A stretch of DNA of 55,729 nt from NCBI RefSeq assembly GCF_000350225.1, contig NW_005179360.1, positions 1 to 55,729 on the forward strand, in the 5' to 3' direction. This document shows, one piece after another, positions 1 through 10,271 of the stretch. The translations under genes were made by a program, and so were the position numbers. This stretch comes from Chondrus crispus (Eukaryota > Rhodophyta > Florideophyceae > Gigartinales > Gigartinaceae). The notes under the pieces were generated by a model that was given only the letters and a program-made list of their open reading frames with translations, did not search any database and was not told where the DNA came from. The stretch's first letter is position 1, and every line of letters begins with the position of its first letter.

Positions 1-12
1 GCACAGCTGGGC

Positions 13-2799
13 ATGGGCAACAGAACTTCAGGAGTGGATGCAGCGGAAAGAAGGAATGCTAGCATATGCGGGTTTACGATGCCAGAACGATACTTTCATG
101 AAGTATCCAAAGAGAATAGACTGGTGACCAAGGTCGGGGACCTTGTCGACTGCTGGTTAGCGCTTATAGCGGGAGTGCAAATGCAATTCCTGGTGAGTAA
201 GGACGGAGGATGGCTCAGACGTTGTCTGGGTCAAGTCGAGCACGACCAAGAGACTGTGGTGAGCGGAGAAGGCGTAGAGATGGGAGGGATGGAAAAGAGG
301 GGGAGCGGCCTCTTCATGAGATATGTTCGAATTGAAGAAGCGATGCAAGCATTCCAGTTTGGAGTCGTGGGTCAAGAGTTTGAGCAGTTGGAGCAGACAT
401 TGACGTTTATGGGATATTCGCTGGAGAGCGTGCGTACGAGACTGGGAAGGTGGGTGAAAGCGAACACGGACTCGCAGAGTGGGGCGTGGAGGCCTTTGAT
501 GTTTCAAGCGGGGGAGTTGATATCGGGGTGGACAGAGGTTGGGCGTGTATCGAATGATGTGTCACGTACCCTGCGGCAGAGAGAAGGGAATGCAGTACTG
601 GGGGATCGGGCGGTGCAGTGTCGTGTAGTGTGGGAGTTGCAATGTGTTTTGAGGGAAAGGGTATCGGGAATGGAAGGGAGCCCGAGCAGTATGGTAGCGG
701 TGGCGCTTTGCATGGTCAGTTTTCCGTCGCTGGTTGTGATGAAGACAGAAGAAACGAGCGAGAAAATGGGTGCCACGGATGTCCGGTCAAGCGAGGCAGG
801 GGGGGTGGCAATCTCGGAAAATCGAGATAGTGTGTCAGTATCATTCGGGAATGAGCAAAGAGGTAGGGATGCGGAAGAAGAGAGGAAGAAACGGAGCGAA
901 GAAATGTTTGTGATAGTGCCGATTTGTGGGCCTCAGAGAATGAGGCTTCAGGTACAAGTGGGCGACGATGACGATTGGAGCAATAGAGGTGGAGCGGGCG
1001 ATAGAGGATTCAAAGTGAGAGTACGGTTGTGCCGGGGGGCGACATCGCGAGATGAGCGGTTTGAGTGGGGATGGTGGCGGGAGGCAGCGTTGGGACGTAT
1101 GGAGGGATTGAGGCGATGGCAGAAGAATCATGGTATGTGTTCGCCAGACTTGCATGCCGGGCACCGGAATATGACGTCAGACATCGTGAGTGTAAAGCCA
1201 AGAGCAGACAAAACGGGGACAGAGGTTGAGATGTGGTCGGGATGGGAACCGTTTCGAAGCCAGCAATGCAGATTTGAGCTAGAAGGGGACAAAGTTCTTG
1301 CGAAATTTGAAGTGAGCATGCGACACCATGATCTAGTAGTTACAAAGAAAAACATTACGACATTGTACACCCAAGCCGTCGGGGAGAGAAGCTTCACGGT
1401 GTACGAAGACAATGACCGCGAGGCCTTACAAGACGGATGTTTGATAGTAGGAGAAGCACTGGATGATAAGTCGCCAGGTTGCTTGAGCTCAGTCAGGGCT
1501 GGAGCATATGAAGATGAAGAGTTTGCGAAGAACCTGCCAGCAAAAGGCGAAAATGTTATTGAGGAAGAGTTGGGCCAGGTCCAAAGAGACATTTTTCTGT
1601 TGAAGGTTGCTGCACTGGAGCATGGTGATATGAACGCGTTGCAGAGATGCGTGGAACTCCTCACCGACTCGAGTGAGGAGATCACAGAACACATGATATT
1701 GACGAACAGGCGACGAGCTGGAGAATTGGTGCTAGCTTTTTTCCACAGTGTTTTTGTGAGCAGAAAGGGGAGTTGCGGGGTCAAGGGGGGTGGAAGAGAG
1801 TTTGAAGCGTTGTTTTCATTAATGCAGGAGCTTGTGGAGAAATCGGCTTTTGACAACTATGTCGTGGATGTGGTTCTGGAATTTCTGAAATGCGCAGTAG
1901 ATATGAGTATACCTGAGGATGTACGAAGCTGCCTCGTATGGATGCGAAGGTTGATAGCAAGATCACTGAGATTGGATAAGTTGGATTTTCTTTGTCGTAG
2001 TTTTGAAGAAATAATTAGAGCGGAACGAGGGCAAGGAGTGGCTATCCGTCGGAAGCAGTTCTTCTTCACGGACAGTGAGGTGACCGAGTACGACGTGTGT
2101 ACTGTTAACATTTTAGAAAAGACTCTTCTGGAACGCGAGATTGAGGAGCATGATGATGTCTGGGCGATGAACACGCTAGGACTGATGGTGCATAACGGCG
2201 CAGAAGGAGTAGAAGCCGATGTGGTACGCGCAATGGAGCTTTATGAGCTTGCAATATCGAAAGGCGATGATGGCTCTGCGATGAACAACCTAGGTTGTTT
2301 GTTAGAGAAGGGAGGGGAGGGGGTCGAGAAGGATGCGGTACGAGCCAAGGAGTTATTCGAGCGTGCAATCAATGAGCATGATTTTGTCCCGGCGATGAAC
2401 AAGCTAGGACTGATGGTGGAGGAGGGCGCAGACGGAGTAGAAGCCGATGCTGTACGCGCAATGGAGCTTTATGAGCTTGCAATATCGAAAGGCAGGAACG
2501 GCATCGCGATGTACAATCTCGGTATCTTGCTGAGAGACGGGGCGGAGGGTTTGGATTGCAATTTGGTGTGCGCGGCTGAGCTGTTTGAGAGGGCCATTGA
2601 AGAGAGCAACGGTACAGACGCAATGGTGGAACTCGGAAATCTGTTACGCGATGGAGCGGAAGGAGTCGAGCGGGATACAGATCGTGCATGCATATTGTAC
2701 GAGGGGGCCATCAAAGAGGACAACCATTCCGAGGCTGTAGAGAATCTTGCTGCGCTGCGCGATGCTGAGATGAATGAGGTCACAGAAGACGGAGATTGA
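13..2799 (+). CDS. Sel1-like repeat protein, 5' end possibly outside window
   Basis: A 928-residue reading frame from the ATG at 13. The frame stays open to the window edge, so the true start may lie further upstream. Residues about 712-922 hold five full and one partial Sel1/TPR-like repeats of 38 residues each, with the pattern AMNxLGxLLxxGAEGVExD followed by RAxELYExAI. Sel1 repeats form alpha-solenoid scaffolds for protein-protein contacts; a family of such proteins would fit a signalling or ER-quality-control adaptor, but nothing here tells which. The N-terminal 700 residues are rich in charged residues and resemble no family I recognise; no signal peptide or membrane segment is evident. 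Repeats 1 and 3 are almost identical at DNA level, so the array has been recently rearranged. No introns are needed. Confident in the repeat class, not in the function. Confidence 0.8.
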   Translation: MGNRTSGVDAAERRNASICGFTMPERYFHEVSKENRLVTKVGDLVDCWLALIAGVQMQFLVSKDGGWLRRCLGQVEHDQETVVSGEGVEMGGMEKRGSGLFMRYVRIEEAMQAFQFGVVGQEFEQLEQTLTFMGYSLESVRTRLGRWVKANTDSQSGAWRPLMFQAGELISGWTEVGRVSNDVSRTLRQREGNAVLGDRAVQCRVVWELQCVLRERVSGMEGSPSSMVAVALCMVSFPSLVVMKTEETSEKMGATDVRSSEAGGVAISENRDSVSVSFGNEQRGRDAEEERKKRSEEMFVIVPICGPQRMRLQVQVGDDDDWSNRGGAGDRGFKVRVRLCRGATSRDERFEWGWWREAALGRMEGLRRWQKNHGMCSPDLHAGHRNMTSDIVSVKPRADKTGTEVEMWSGWEPFRSQQCRFELEGDKVLAKFEVSMRHHDLVVTKKNITTLYTQAVGERSFTVYEDNDREALQDGCLIVGEALDDKSPGCLSSVRAGAYEDEEFAKNLPAKGENVIEEELGQVQRDIFLLKVAALEHGDMNALQRCVELLTDSSEEITEHMILTNRRRAGELVLAFFHSVFVSRKGSCGVKGGGREFEALFSLMQELVEKSAFDNYVVDVVLEFLKCAVDMSIPEDVRSCLVWMRRLIARSLRLDKLDFLCRSFEEIIRAERGQGVAIRRKQFFFTDSEVTEYDVCTVNILEKTLLEREIEEHDDVWAMNTLGLMVHNGAEGVEADVVRAMELYELAISKGDDGSAMNNLGCLLEKGGEGVEKDAVRAKELFERAINEHDFVPAMNKLGLMVEEGADGVEADAVRAMELYELAISKGRNGIAMYNLGILLRDGAEGLDCNLVCAAELFERAIEESNGTDAMVELGNLLRDGAEGVERDTDRACILYEGAIKEDNHSEAVENLAALRDAEMNEVTEDGD
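2176..2494 (+). repeat. Near-identical DNA copies of Sel1 repeat units 1 and 3
   Basis: The stretch beginning CTAGGACTGATGGTG at 2176 recurs at 2404, an offset of exactly 228 bases (76 codons, two repeat units). About 90 bases are nearly identical, including silent positions, while repeats 2, 4 and 5 differ strongly. This points to recent duplication or gene conversion inside the array. Confidence 0.85.
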
Positions 2800-3029
2800 A
2801 CGATTTCAGAAGTCAGCAAGAGCACTCTCCCGAACGGAGATGGCGGGTGCCGTCGGGGAGAGCAGAAGGGAAAACCCGAGGCTCAAGGCGAGCAGAGTTC
2901 CCTTCGTTAAGACCCCTGTAGAACATGGGATAAAGATGTGGTTCCTACCGTCCGGCAGCGACGGATAGATCGCCTATGCCGAGTTCAACTCCTTTATCGG
3001 GACAACGAACTCGGAGGCAGCGGCCGGCG
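2800..3029. other. Short spacer, no gene seen
   Basis: Spacer between the Sel1 gene and the first transposon. It contains a stem of eight pairs, CCGAGTTC with GAACTCGG, around 2980-3015. No coding sequence or RNA gene is recognisable. Confidence 0.5.
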
Positions 3030-3485
3030 CTAGTGTCTAGACGACCGTCAATTTGACCTCATATGAGGTCGTTTTTTTCAAAAATATATAAATTAAATCG
3101 AAACTTTAAAAAGTCAGTTTGGACACCATTTCTTTACCGTATACGCCCTCGGCAATAACATCTTGCAAAACATTGGGATAGCGGTTGTCAATGCACAGAG
3201 AGACTAATGAGAATGTAATGAACTAAGAATCTAATGAAGTTTCAATGATCAGTTGACTTTTTAAACAGGCGTTTTGGTTTCGAAGATATCAACATAAAAC
3301 GTTTTGAGGTTGGTCAAAAAGGCTCCCTTTTTGGGCATTTTAAAAATGGCTGGAAAAGACGTGCAGATCTCACCAAACTCCATCCTTCCGCAACGCAGAA
3401 GTCAACTGCAGTGGCGAGAGTATCTTTTTCCATCTTGTTGAGTTAGCGCAAGTCGAGAAAAAATAAGTTGAAAAGTGACCTCATA

Positions 3486-3687
3486 CAGTGCTGGCCAAAA
3501 TGATAGAGACACAGGCCATTCACACTGTGGCAGACCCTTTTTGCTCCAATGATAAATGAGAAGAGGCTCTGCACACGTATTGGGAGAGCCAAACGTGATA
3601 GAAAAAACGGTTTTATAGAACAAAAAACAGCCTCGGAACTATAAGGCAAAACGTGTTTACGGCATGGCCATAATGATAGGGACAAGA
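3486..3687 (+). repeat. Left long inverted repeat of the Tc1-like element
   Basis: About 200 bp matching the inverse of 4861-5063 with scattered substitutions. The transposase-binding-like direct repeats are at 3493-3515 (outer) and 3666-3686 (inner). Confidence 0.9.
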
Positions 3688-3731
3688 CCTCTACCCCATT
3701 ATCTGGACCCCATGTATGCGCAATACTCAGC

Positions 3732-4730
3732 TCAGTACTTCGTAGCACCTCCCTTAGCAAGGTAACAGTCCCTGCAGCGTCGTTGCATGCACCCCAAAAG
3801 GGATTTCAGTGTGTCCGTTGTGATGTTATCCCAGGCTTCCCAAACGGTCTCTTTAAGCTCTTCGACGTTGTCAAATTGACGACAACCAGCGTATACAGCA
3901 CGTGCGAACAGACCCCAGAGATTCTCTATAGGATTTAAGTCTGGGGCCTTTGCCGGCCAGTCCATAACCGGCACCTCTTCCTCCTCAAAGAACTGCCTGA
4001 CCCGATGTGCTCTGTGAATAGAAGCTCCGTCATGCATGTATATCCATCCTGCGTCCAGCTCCTGATCAATAAACGGTAGCAAATAAATTTCTAATGTTTG
4101 TATGTAGTCCTCTGCGTTCTGATTTCCTTCGAGCAACACCAATTCGCATTTCTTCGTCCCACAAAAAGCCCCCCAAAACATGACCGAATTCCCACCTCCT
4201 TGCCTTCTCGAGAATATGCGCTTGTCCTTCCTCAGGTCGTGCCAATCGAAGGCGAAGACGTCTAGTCCGTCGAGATTGAACTTTTTCTCGTCGGACCAGA
4301 TGACTTTATACCAATCTGCAGGACACCATGTCAGCTTCTCGCTCGCAAAATTTTCCCGAGGGACAAGATGACGGAGCAGCATCATTGGAGCCAACACCAT
4401 CTTCTTGAATTGGAAGTTCGGGTCGTTGTGCAGCGTGCGGTGGATTTACCGTGAGGCAACAGAGAGTCCCAGCTCCTGACGAAGCGTTTTAGAGCCTTTT
4501 ATTTCATTTGAGGCAGCCCGAAGTAACCTTCTTTTGTCGGTGGGGGATAGCTTTTGCGGTCTTCCTGGCGATTTTTTTCTCCCATATTCCAACGGCGCGC
4601 GCAGGAGGTTAGAAACTACGGTCTTGGAGCGCTGCACACGAGCAGCGATGTCTCGAATGGTTCTACCGCCTTGAGAAAGACCAACGATAAGCCCCTTTTC
4701 GTGCTCGTTCAGGACTTTGCCTCTTCCCAT
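3732..4730 (-). pseudogene. Tc1-like transposase, DD34E, one in-frame stop
   Basis: Two open segments in the same frame, 4730-4446 and 4400-3732, are separated by a TAA codon after the residues SVASR. Read through, the product would be about 332 residues, the normal size for Tc1 transposases. The first segment is a helix-turn-helix DNA-binding domain (GRTIRDIAARVQRSKTVVSN) with a GRPQKLS linker. The second holds the DDE catalytic core: WSDEKKF (first Asp), MHDGASIHR (second Asp) and APDLNPIENLWG (Glu), with 34 residues between the second Asp and the Glu. The stop between the DNA-binding and catalytic halves should abolish a full-length enzyme, so this copy is probably inactive. The alternative of stop readthrough has no support. 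Confidence 0.92.
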
Positions 4731-4860
4731 TTCTCCGAGCTACCAACCGACTGTTTTCTGCACAACCGTCTGCAGACCCCTCGATTGTAGCCTTAGCATG
4801 GCCTTTACGCCTTTCGGCGGAACGCAGTTTGCGTTTTGCGCCAAAACGCGAGTTAGTTCC

Positions 4861-5063
4861 TGTTGTCCCTATCATTATGGCCATGCCGTAAACACGTTTT
4901 TGCCTTATAGCTCCAAGGCTTTTTTTAATTCTATAAAACCGTTTTTTCTATCACGTTTGGCTCTCCCGATACGTGTACAGAGCCTCTTCTCTTTTATCAT
5001 TGGAGCAAAAAGGGGCTGCCACAGTGCGAATAGCCTGTGTCCCTATCATTTTGGCCAGCACTG
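4861..5063 (-). repeat. Right long inverted repeat of the Tc1-like element
   Basis: Partner of 3486-3687. The inner binding-like motif is at 4863-4882 and the outer one at 5037-5056, both in the orientation that mirrors the left end. Confidence 0.9.
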
Positions 5064-7800
5064 TATGAGGTCATTTGTCACCTAGACACTAGGGCGCCCG
5101 CCTCAGGCTGCACCCGGCACGGAGAACGGAATCAGGACTTGTCGAGGTGGCGCAACGGAGGAGTCCTTTTGCTCTCGCCCCGTCGCCGCTTTAGCTTTCA
5201 GCACTCATTTGACCTGTTGTGGTTGGTCGCTGGTGCCATCCACGGGCATCCCCGACTACCCCGAACCGGCTAAGCAGCTTCGTTCGGTCGTGCCGTCTTT
5301 CGCCTTAGTAGTGTCCTGCGCTTCCACCCCCGCCCCCACTCGGGTTACACGCACGCACTAGTATTATGTGTAATGCGCAAGAACTTGACAAGTAGGGTTG
5401 ACGACTCAAGCTCTGAGAGCGAGGCGCAAGATGCGAGAACTTGAGACAACTTGAACAGATCGCTTCGTATCTATGCTTCATTTTCAATGTGCACGTAGTA
5501 CAATGAGATAGCCCTCTCCAGATTGTGCGAGACCCTGTATGCCGGCGATCGTGTCAGAGAGCGGAAGAGTGGGAGACCGCGCGCTCCGATTGCGATCCGA
5601 GCAGTCGGTCTTCTTCCTTTCTGGCCTTGCCAAGGATATGGAAAAGACTGCCTTTTGCACTTCTATTTGGCAATGGATAGAGGAACCTCATCCCCACCAA
5701 CTACGTCCTCTTCCAACGATCGCCACCGATATCCCCTCTTGTTACACCCGAACCAGTCATGTTTGTCAGCCCCAGCAATCAAGAAGTAATCAAACTTTAC
5801 TTTCACAAGTGTTTTTACTCGCAGCTCTAAAAGATACGCATCTCAAACCCAGCATCTGTGTGCATTCGCTTTTGATTGTAAAACCAGGTATTCGATCGCC
5901 ACTTGCTTGCATTCCACTACCACCGTTAGGGCGTAAAAGAGGCCCCATTTCCGAACCAACATTCTGTGAGCGTCTGTAGTTTCCTCGTTTTCCTCGACTA
6001 CATCTCAGAAGCCAGGTTTCCATAGTGCTTTCCAACTCCCTCCCTGAACGTGGTGGGAGTCCAGTTGTGCCCTGCCCATGTTTTGCGTTTCCGTTCTAGA
6101 GGTAGTGGTCGACATCATGTTCTCGCACCTACGGACAGCTGCTGGGCGAGATACCGAGCTGGTTGGACACAAGAACTGGCGAAGATTGCAAACGCCGCGA
6201 GACCCGAGCGTAAAATCTACGTTTCAGCACGGTACAGTTGGTCTCTATATGGGGTACTCATTCTTTTCGAAGCGCCCTCAAGGAGCTAGTGGGTGCAATC
6301 GAAAGAGGGGGGAGATAAGCAAATGATACGAAGGGTTTTTTACAAACGACTGTAAAGGCGTGGATTGGAATAATTGTGGCTTGCAACAATGAGGGAATCA
6401 TGCGATTCTCTTTGGGCTTCATTTCCGCCTAGCGCAGTACTCGATAGCGCGACGTGTATGGGCGTTCGTGCGACACACGGCATTTATTGTTGGACCAGTG
6501 GCTCTAGTGTTTTTCGATCATTTGCCAAAGAGAACTTGGAAGCTGACCTTGGAGCATCATATTAACGGTTGAGATACTTTGTATAAGCTCTTGAATGTGA
6601 ATGGCTTCCTCTGTACGTGCACAAGGGTGAGGTCATGGAGTGTTACATAATTGCCATTTTGTGCAATGAGCGGCGCACGTCGGTTCGCGGATGTTGCAGT
6701 AGCAGTAGCAAGAGCCTCGAGCGGTCGGGCAGCGGTTGCAGTGGAGTTGAAGGGGACGCCCAATGTACGTGGGTCCGCCCGAGTTTGTGTCGATGGCGGC
6801 GCTGTGGTGACGACGAGCCAAGCACATTGCGCCGCGATGTGGAGGAGGATGTAGGTTGTAGTGCTGGGACCAGCAAACAACAGCGTGAAGCTCAAAGTTG
6901 GTCCAACCTGATCTACGGTAACAGGCTCTTGCTCTCCTTTGCTCCCAGGAAGAGAGGAGAGCAGACGCCAATTAGATTAGGCTTCGGGAAAGTAAGGCCG
7001 CGACACAGGAGATAATGTGCACGTACTTTGGAAGGACGCGGTGTGGGCCCCGGCGGAGCTTCGGACTGGCGAAGCCGCCTTACTACACGACGGATCGTGG
7101 GGTGATGGCGGTGGGGGAGGAGCGGGCGAGCCGGTTTCTACGCGAATCGGGGCGCCGACGGTGCGCTTAACGTGCGAGCGGCGCAGATGGGAGCGGGTGG
7201 GGCAGAGGTCGGGTCGGAGAGGAGAGCTCGAGCTTTGGCGAAGAGTAAGGATCGGTCGCGGTGAGCTCACGGGTACGCGTGGGAGATCAAAATTCCCGGA
7301 TGCGATCATCCTGCACGGGCCAGGCGCGGTAGACAACGACAGGACCGCAATGAAGGCCCAGGAGCGAGGAGGGGCGCTGCGGTCAGAGCGCAGGGGAGCC
7401 GCCGCGAGTAGGGGCGCAGGCGAGACGGGGTGGGTGCTGAAATGGGATGGGGAAGGGGCGTGCGCATCTGTGCAGATGGTGGGAGACGGCGCGTGGAGCA
7501 GCGTTTTGGCGGGCGGGCAGGCGCGATCGGGCTCGGGGGGCTTGTTCGATGCTTGGGGCGGAATCGCAGGCGCTGGCGCTGGCGCCCGGCGCCCGGCGCC
7601 CGGCGCCTGCGCCGACGCAACCACGGCGCCCCGTGAAGGCGACGGCGATAGAGGTGGAGTTGATATCGACTTTCTCATCCGAAAAAAAAAACTCATAGTC
7701 TTTCATTTTTTGAACCACAAGTGGTTACAGGGGCCCTACTCATTAGTACCGCCCCGTGCGAGACCCCAAAACTGGCACTATTGGGAGACGGCATTAATAG

Positions 7801-7813
7801 GTGACGTCGTCAC
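7801..7813. repeat. 13-bp odd palindrome containing a CRE-like TGACGTC
   Basis: GTGACGTCGTCAC reads the same on both strands around a central T. TGACGTC resembles a bZIP/CREB half-site pair, but no gene start is close, so a regulatory role is only a possibility. Confidence 0.5.
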
Positions 7814-7859
7814 ATCTATTTTCACTCCCTCGGTAATTACAGAGCTTACGCAAACGAGA

Positions 7860-7907
7860 ATTTCAGCAATACAAATGCAGAAATTCTGCATCACCATTTG
7901 CTGAAAT
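7860..7907. repeat. Nested inverted repeats
   Basis: An outer stem ATTTCAGCAA (7860-7869) pairs with TTGCTGAAAT (7898-7907). It encloses a second palindrome, ATGCAGAAATTCTGCAT, at 7875-7891. The nesting suggests a foldback structure or the remnant ends of a small element. No coding potential. Confidence 0.7.
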
Positions 7908-8055
7908 CCATTTCTGAAAATTTTGTGAACACTTTTCTGAAACGTTTACGCCAAACGTAGACTTTCACAAACATGGGAGTATTAGGTGAAAAGGGCATGC
8001 AGCACAACTAAACACTGTAGAGTGGTAAGATACCTTCCCTAACCCCATGCAAGCT

Positions 8056-8149
8056 GCGTGATGATTTTTGATCACGCTGGCAGAGCGTGAAATTTCGTGA
8101 TTTTGTGTGAATCACGATTACTGCGTGAACCTCACTCTGTGCAGCGTGA
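8056..8149. repeat. Cluster of GCGTGA / TCACG words
   Basis: GCGTGA occurs at 8056, 8085, 8123 and 8144, with inverse copies TCACGC at 8072 and TCACG at 8112 and a further CGTGA at 8096. The first copy forms a hairpin, GCGTGAT (8056-8062) with ATCACGC (8071-8077). The density is much higher than in the surroundings. It could be a transcription-factor array or a transposon end. Confidence 0.6.
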
Positions 8150-8728
8150 AGTTCACCCGGTCAAATTGCTCACAAACTCTGCTCATCTTTCTAACGCCCT
8201 ACTGTACTGCACCATATCGCTTGAGAGTGCAAGATCATGAGATATGAAGATGAACATATGTCGGCGTACAGTACACAAAGAGTGCCTAAAATCGCCAACC
8301 CCCCTGCACTGTTGCGGTGCACATCGGTGGCATACGTGCGACTTGGACACAGTGACCCCTCGACGGAGATGTGCGTCAGATAAGCGGACGGAACAGTATG
8401 AAATGGGGAGGGGAATCCCGTCAGAGCCATTGCAGATTAGAGACAACAACGAGCCGACATGTGGATGGGGAAGAGAGCGGAATTGGGCTCGGTGCATGAT
8501 GGCGCTAAAGGTGAGCGAGCGCTACGGCTCGCATCCGCAATCAGGTGATGCGACCGCTTGAACTAGAGGTGTGGCACGACTCCCAAATTTTTTCTGCCTG
8601 GTCTAATTCTCGCCTGATAAAGGCGTACCTGAGGACACAACCCTTTTCTGTGTTCAATCTGGTCCCCCCGTTGATTTCACATTCTTCTTGATCGTAGGGT
8701 CAACAGGGACTACGAACTCATCCAAACT

Positions 8729-9954
8729 TCAATTTCGTTTCCTCTCTAGCGCCCGCGACACAGTTTTCAGCTCCCCATCAGCTCCGTAGACACGTTGCGT
8801 GACGACACGCTCGCCGTCCAACACTAACCACCCAGCCGTCACGGTACTTATCCCACCCTCATCAGTTTGTACTCCTACTGACACCCCGTTCGGTAGCGCA
8901 ATCGTCACCTCCTCCAGCACCGATGAGGCCATGCGTTCAATCACGCACGAGTAATGCTGAGGGACAGCGTCCCCGGACCCAAACGTAAACACCACGCTCT
9001 CTACATCCCATGTCCCACTCAGCGCCTTTGACGTTTCGAGGACAGCGTTTTCTGCAAACCGCTCACTCGCACCGCCGCACCCTGGCAATATGCTGCCTCC
9101 GCAGAAGTCGGCATCCCACTTCTCCATCAACATTGTCAACGAACCGGTTGGGGACTTGACGGATTTGAAATCTAGGCGCACGCGCGTCTTTGCCACCGGG
9201 TGGGCGAGTGCGATGGAAAACGCTGCGCCAGAGTCTTGCTCATACTGAGCCGGACCGCAACTTATTGTGCCGTCTGGGAACCCGCCGTTGATGGTGTGCT
9301 CATCAGAGGTGGGGAAGGTGCGCTCAGCAACATCTGGGACGACGGCATCTGCCTCACAGCCGACGGACGGTAGCGCACGGGTTCGCTTCATGAAAAGCAA
9401 GCCATCTTCGAGGCACTTGCTGCTCGACAAGCTGTCGAAACCGGGGATCTCGACGCCCCATTCCCGGAATTCGTCGGGGACAAAGTGATCCTGGTGCAGA
9501 CGATTGCGGGCGGGGAGCACAACAGTTAGTAGGTAGAAAGCGTGAATAAATGGAAACTTGCGAAGGGCTAGAGTATGGCTTTTTGACGCACAGGGATGTT
9601 GATAAGGGCGCCGTCCGGGGTGGAGAAGGCACATTCATATCCGAACCACTCTCCCTCAACTGCGTGCACAAAATCCGGATGTGAAAAGCCGAAGGTGGTC
9701 CTCGCGGTGGCTGATGGGGATTGTTGTTGAGCGTCTGCGTTCGCCGACGGCGCTTTGACTCCATCTAGCTGCGATACAGTCGGATGTGCGCGTCCGGCAA
9801 TGCGAGGAAGTGGTACTTTGGAGCTCCGACGTGAACATAAGGGGTGATGGATCGTGAGGAGAGGGGTCCTGAGAGGCGCTGGTTGCAGAAAGGCTGGAAC
9901 GGCGGGCGGGGTTTGTGACCAGGGTGGCGTGAGAGGCCTTGAGGGATATGGCAT
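8729..9954 (-). CDS. DUF3598-like calycin-fold protein, plastid-targeted, two exons
   Basis: Exon 1 is 9954-9592 and exon 2 is 9490-8729. The 101-bp intron begins GTGCGT, carries a TACTAAC branch site and ends CACCAG. Splicing in phase 0 joins ALINIP to DHFVPDEFREWGVEI and gives 374 residues. The first 60-70 residues are Ser/Pro/Arg-rich with few acids, a plausible plastid transit peptide. The mature part opens with HPDFVHAVEGEWFGYECAF. This start and the following PDEFREW segment resemble DUF3598 proteins, a calycin/lipocalin-like fold related to the CpcS/CpeS phycobiliprotein lyases. A role in bilin or other tetrapyrrole handling is therefore an inference. The C-terminal half (GVSVGVQTDEGG, TAGWLVLDGERV) fits the strands of a beta-barrel. 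An in-frame ATG at 10179 exists, but 9954 gives the cleaner targeting peptide. The family call is moderately sure; the splice is well supported. Confidence 0.72.
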
Positions 9955-10087
9955 TGCGATTAGCTTCCTGAAACGGGGCTGCGCGGATAGTGACGTCCAG
10001 TGTAGGAGCAGTGTTTTGAAGAGAGGCCCTTGTTGCTGTTTGAAGGCCTCCTTAACAACAACTTGGGATTTGGTGTTATTGAAAACA

Positions 10088-10109
10088 CTCAGATTGATAT
10101 CAATCTGAG
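10088..10109. repeat. 22-bp perfect palindrome upstream of the DUF3598-like gene
   Basis: The half-site CTCAGATTGAT is followed directly by its reverse complement, with no spacer. It lies about 135 bp upstream of the ATG at 9954. A dimeric regulator site or a cruciform-prone sequence is possible. Confidence 0.75.
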
Positions 10110-10271
10110 GTTGAGAACAGTTCACACACTGCAACTGTCGTAAAGTAGGAATGATGTGGGCTGACGATATAGCGCACAACTAATCAATACACATCCTATA
10201 CACTGCACGTCTTCAGTTGAAACGCGAACGAATGTCGATGCTGTACACGTGTATCTGCTTTGCTTCTGCGA

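Larger units (their letters stand above)
3486..5063 (-). mobile_element. Tc1/mariner-like transposon, IR/DR type, nested
   Basis: A 1578-bp element flanked by TA on both sides (3484-3485 and 5064-5065). Its ends are CAGTGCTGGCCAAAATGATA and the inverse. The inverted repeats are about 200 bp long. Each carries two copies of the motif GGCCAWAATGATAGRGACA, one at the outer edge and one at the inner edge, which is the IR/DR layout known from Sleeping Beauty-like Tc1 elements. The single transposase frame on the minus strand is broken by a stop codon. The target was the TA at the exact centre of the CTCATATGAG palindrome in the right end of the family A element. Confidence 0.92.
3030..5092. mobile_element. 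TIR element, family A copy 1, interrupted by a Tc1-like transposon
   Basis: The left end CTAGTGTCTAGACGACC and the right end, read inverted as CTAGTGTCTAGGTGAC, form terminal inverted repeats. Just inside each end sits the palindrome CCTCATATGAGG. Removing the inner Tc1-like insert leaves about 480 bp without coding capacity, so it is a non-autonomous (MITE-like) element. GGCG on both flanks (3026-3029 and 5093-5096) may be a 4-bp target duplication, but this is weak. Related copies lie at 41974-43209 (opposite orientation) and 43207-43677. I cannot assign it to a superfamily. Confidence 0.75.
5093..8728. other. 3.6-kb gene-free spacer with GC-rich island
   Basis: No frame here shows a recognisable domain. 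Between about 7020 and 7640 the sequence is very GC-rich and open in several frames on both strands; the predicted products are Pro/Ala/Ser- or Gly/Arg-rich and low in complexity, which is what composition alone would give. The island contains the short tandem GGCGCCC at about 7583-7612. Beyond it lie palindromes at 7801-7813 and 7860-7907 and a cluster of GCGTGA words at 8056-8149. The rest shows nothing I can name. Confidence 0.5.

Noticed and set aside
1128..1856. 242-residue minus-strand frame opposite the Sel1 gene
   Set aside because: Antisense shadow of a well-supported coding frame, without recognisable domains.
6977..7904. Long overlapping frames on both strands (239 and 295 residues)
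   Set aside because: The region is very GC-rich, stop codons are rare in every frame, and the products are low-complexity Pro/Ala/Ser or Gly/Arg sequences without domains.
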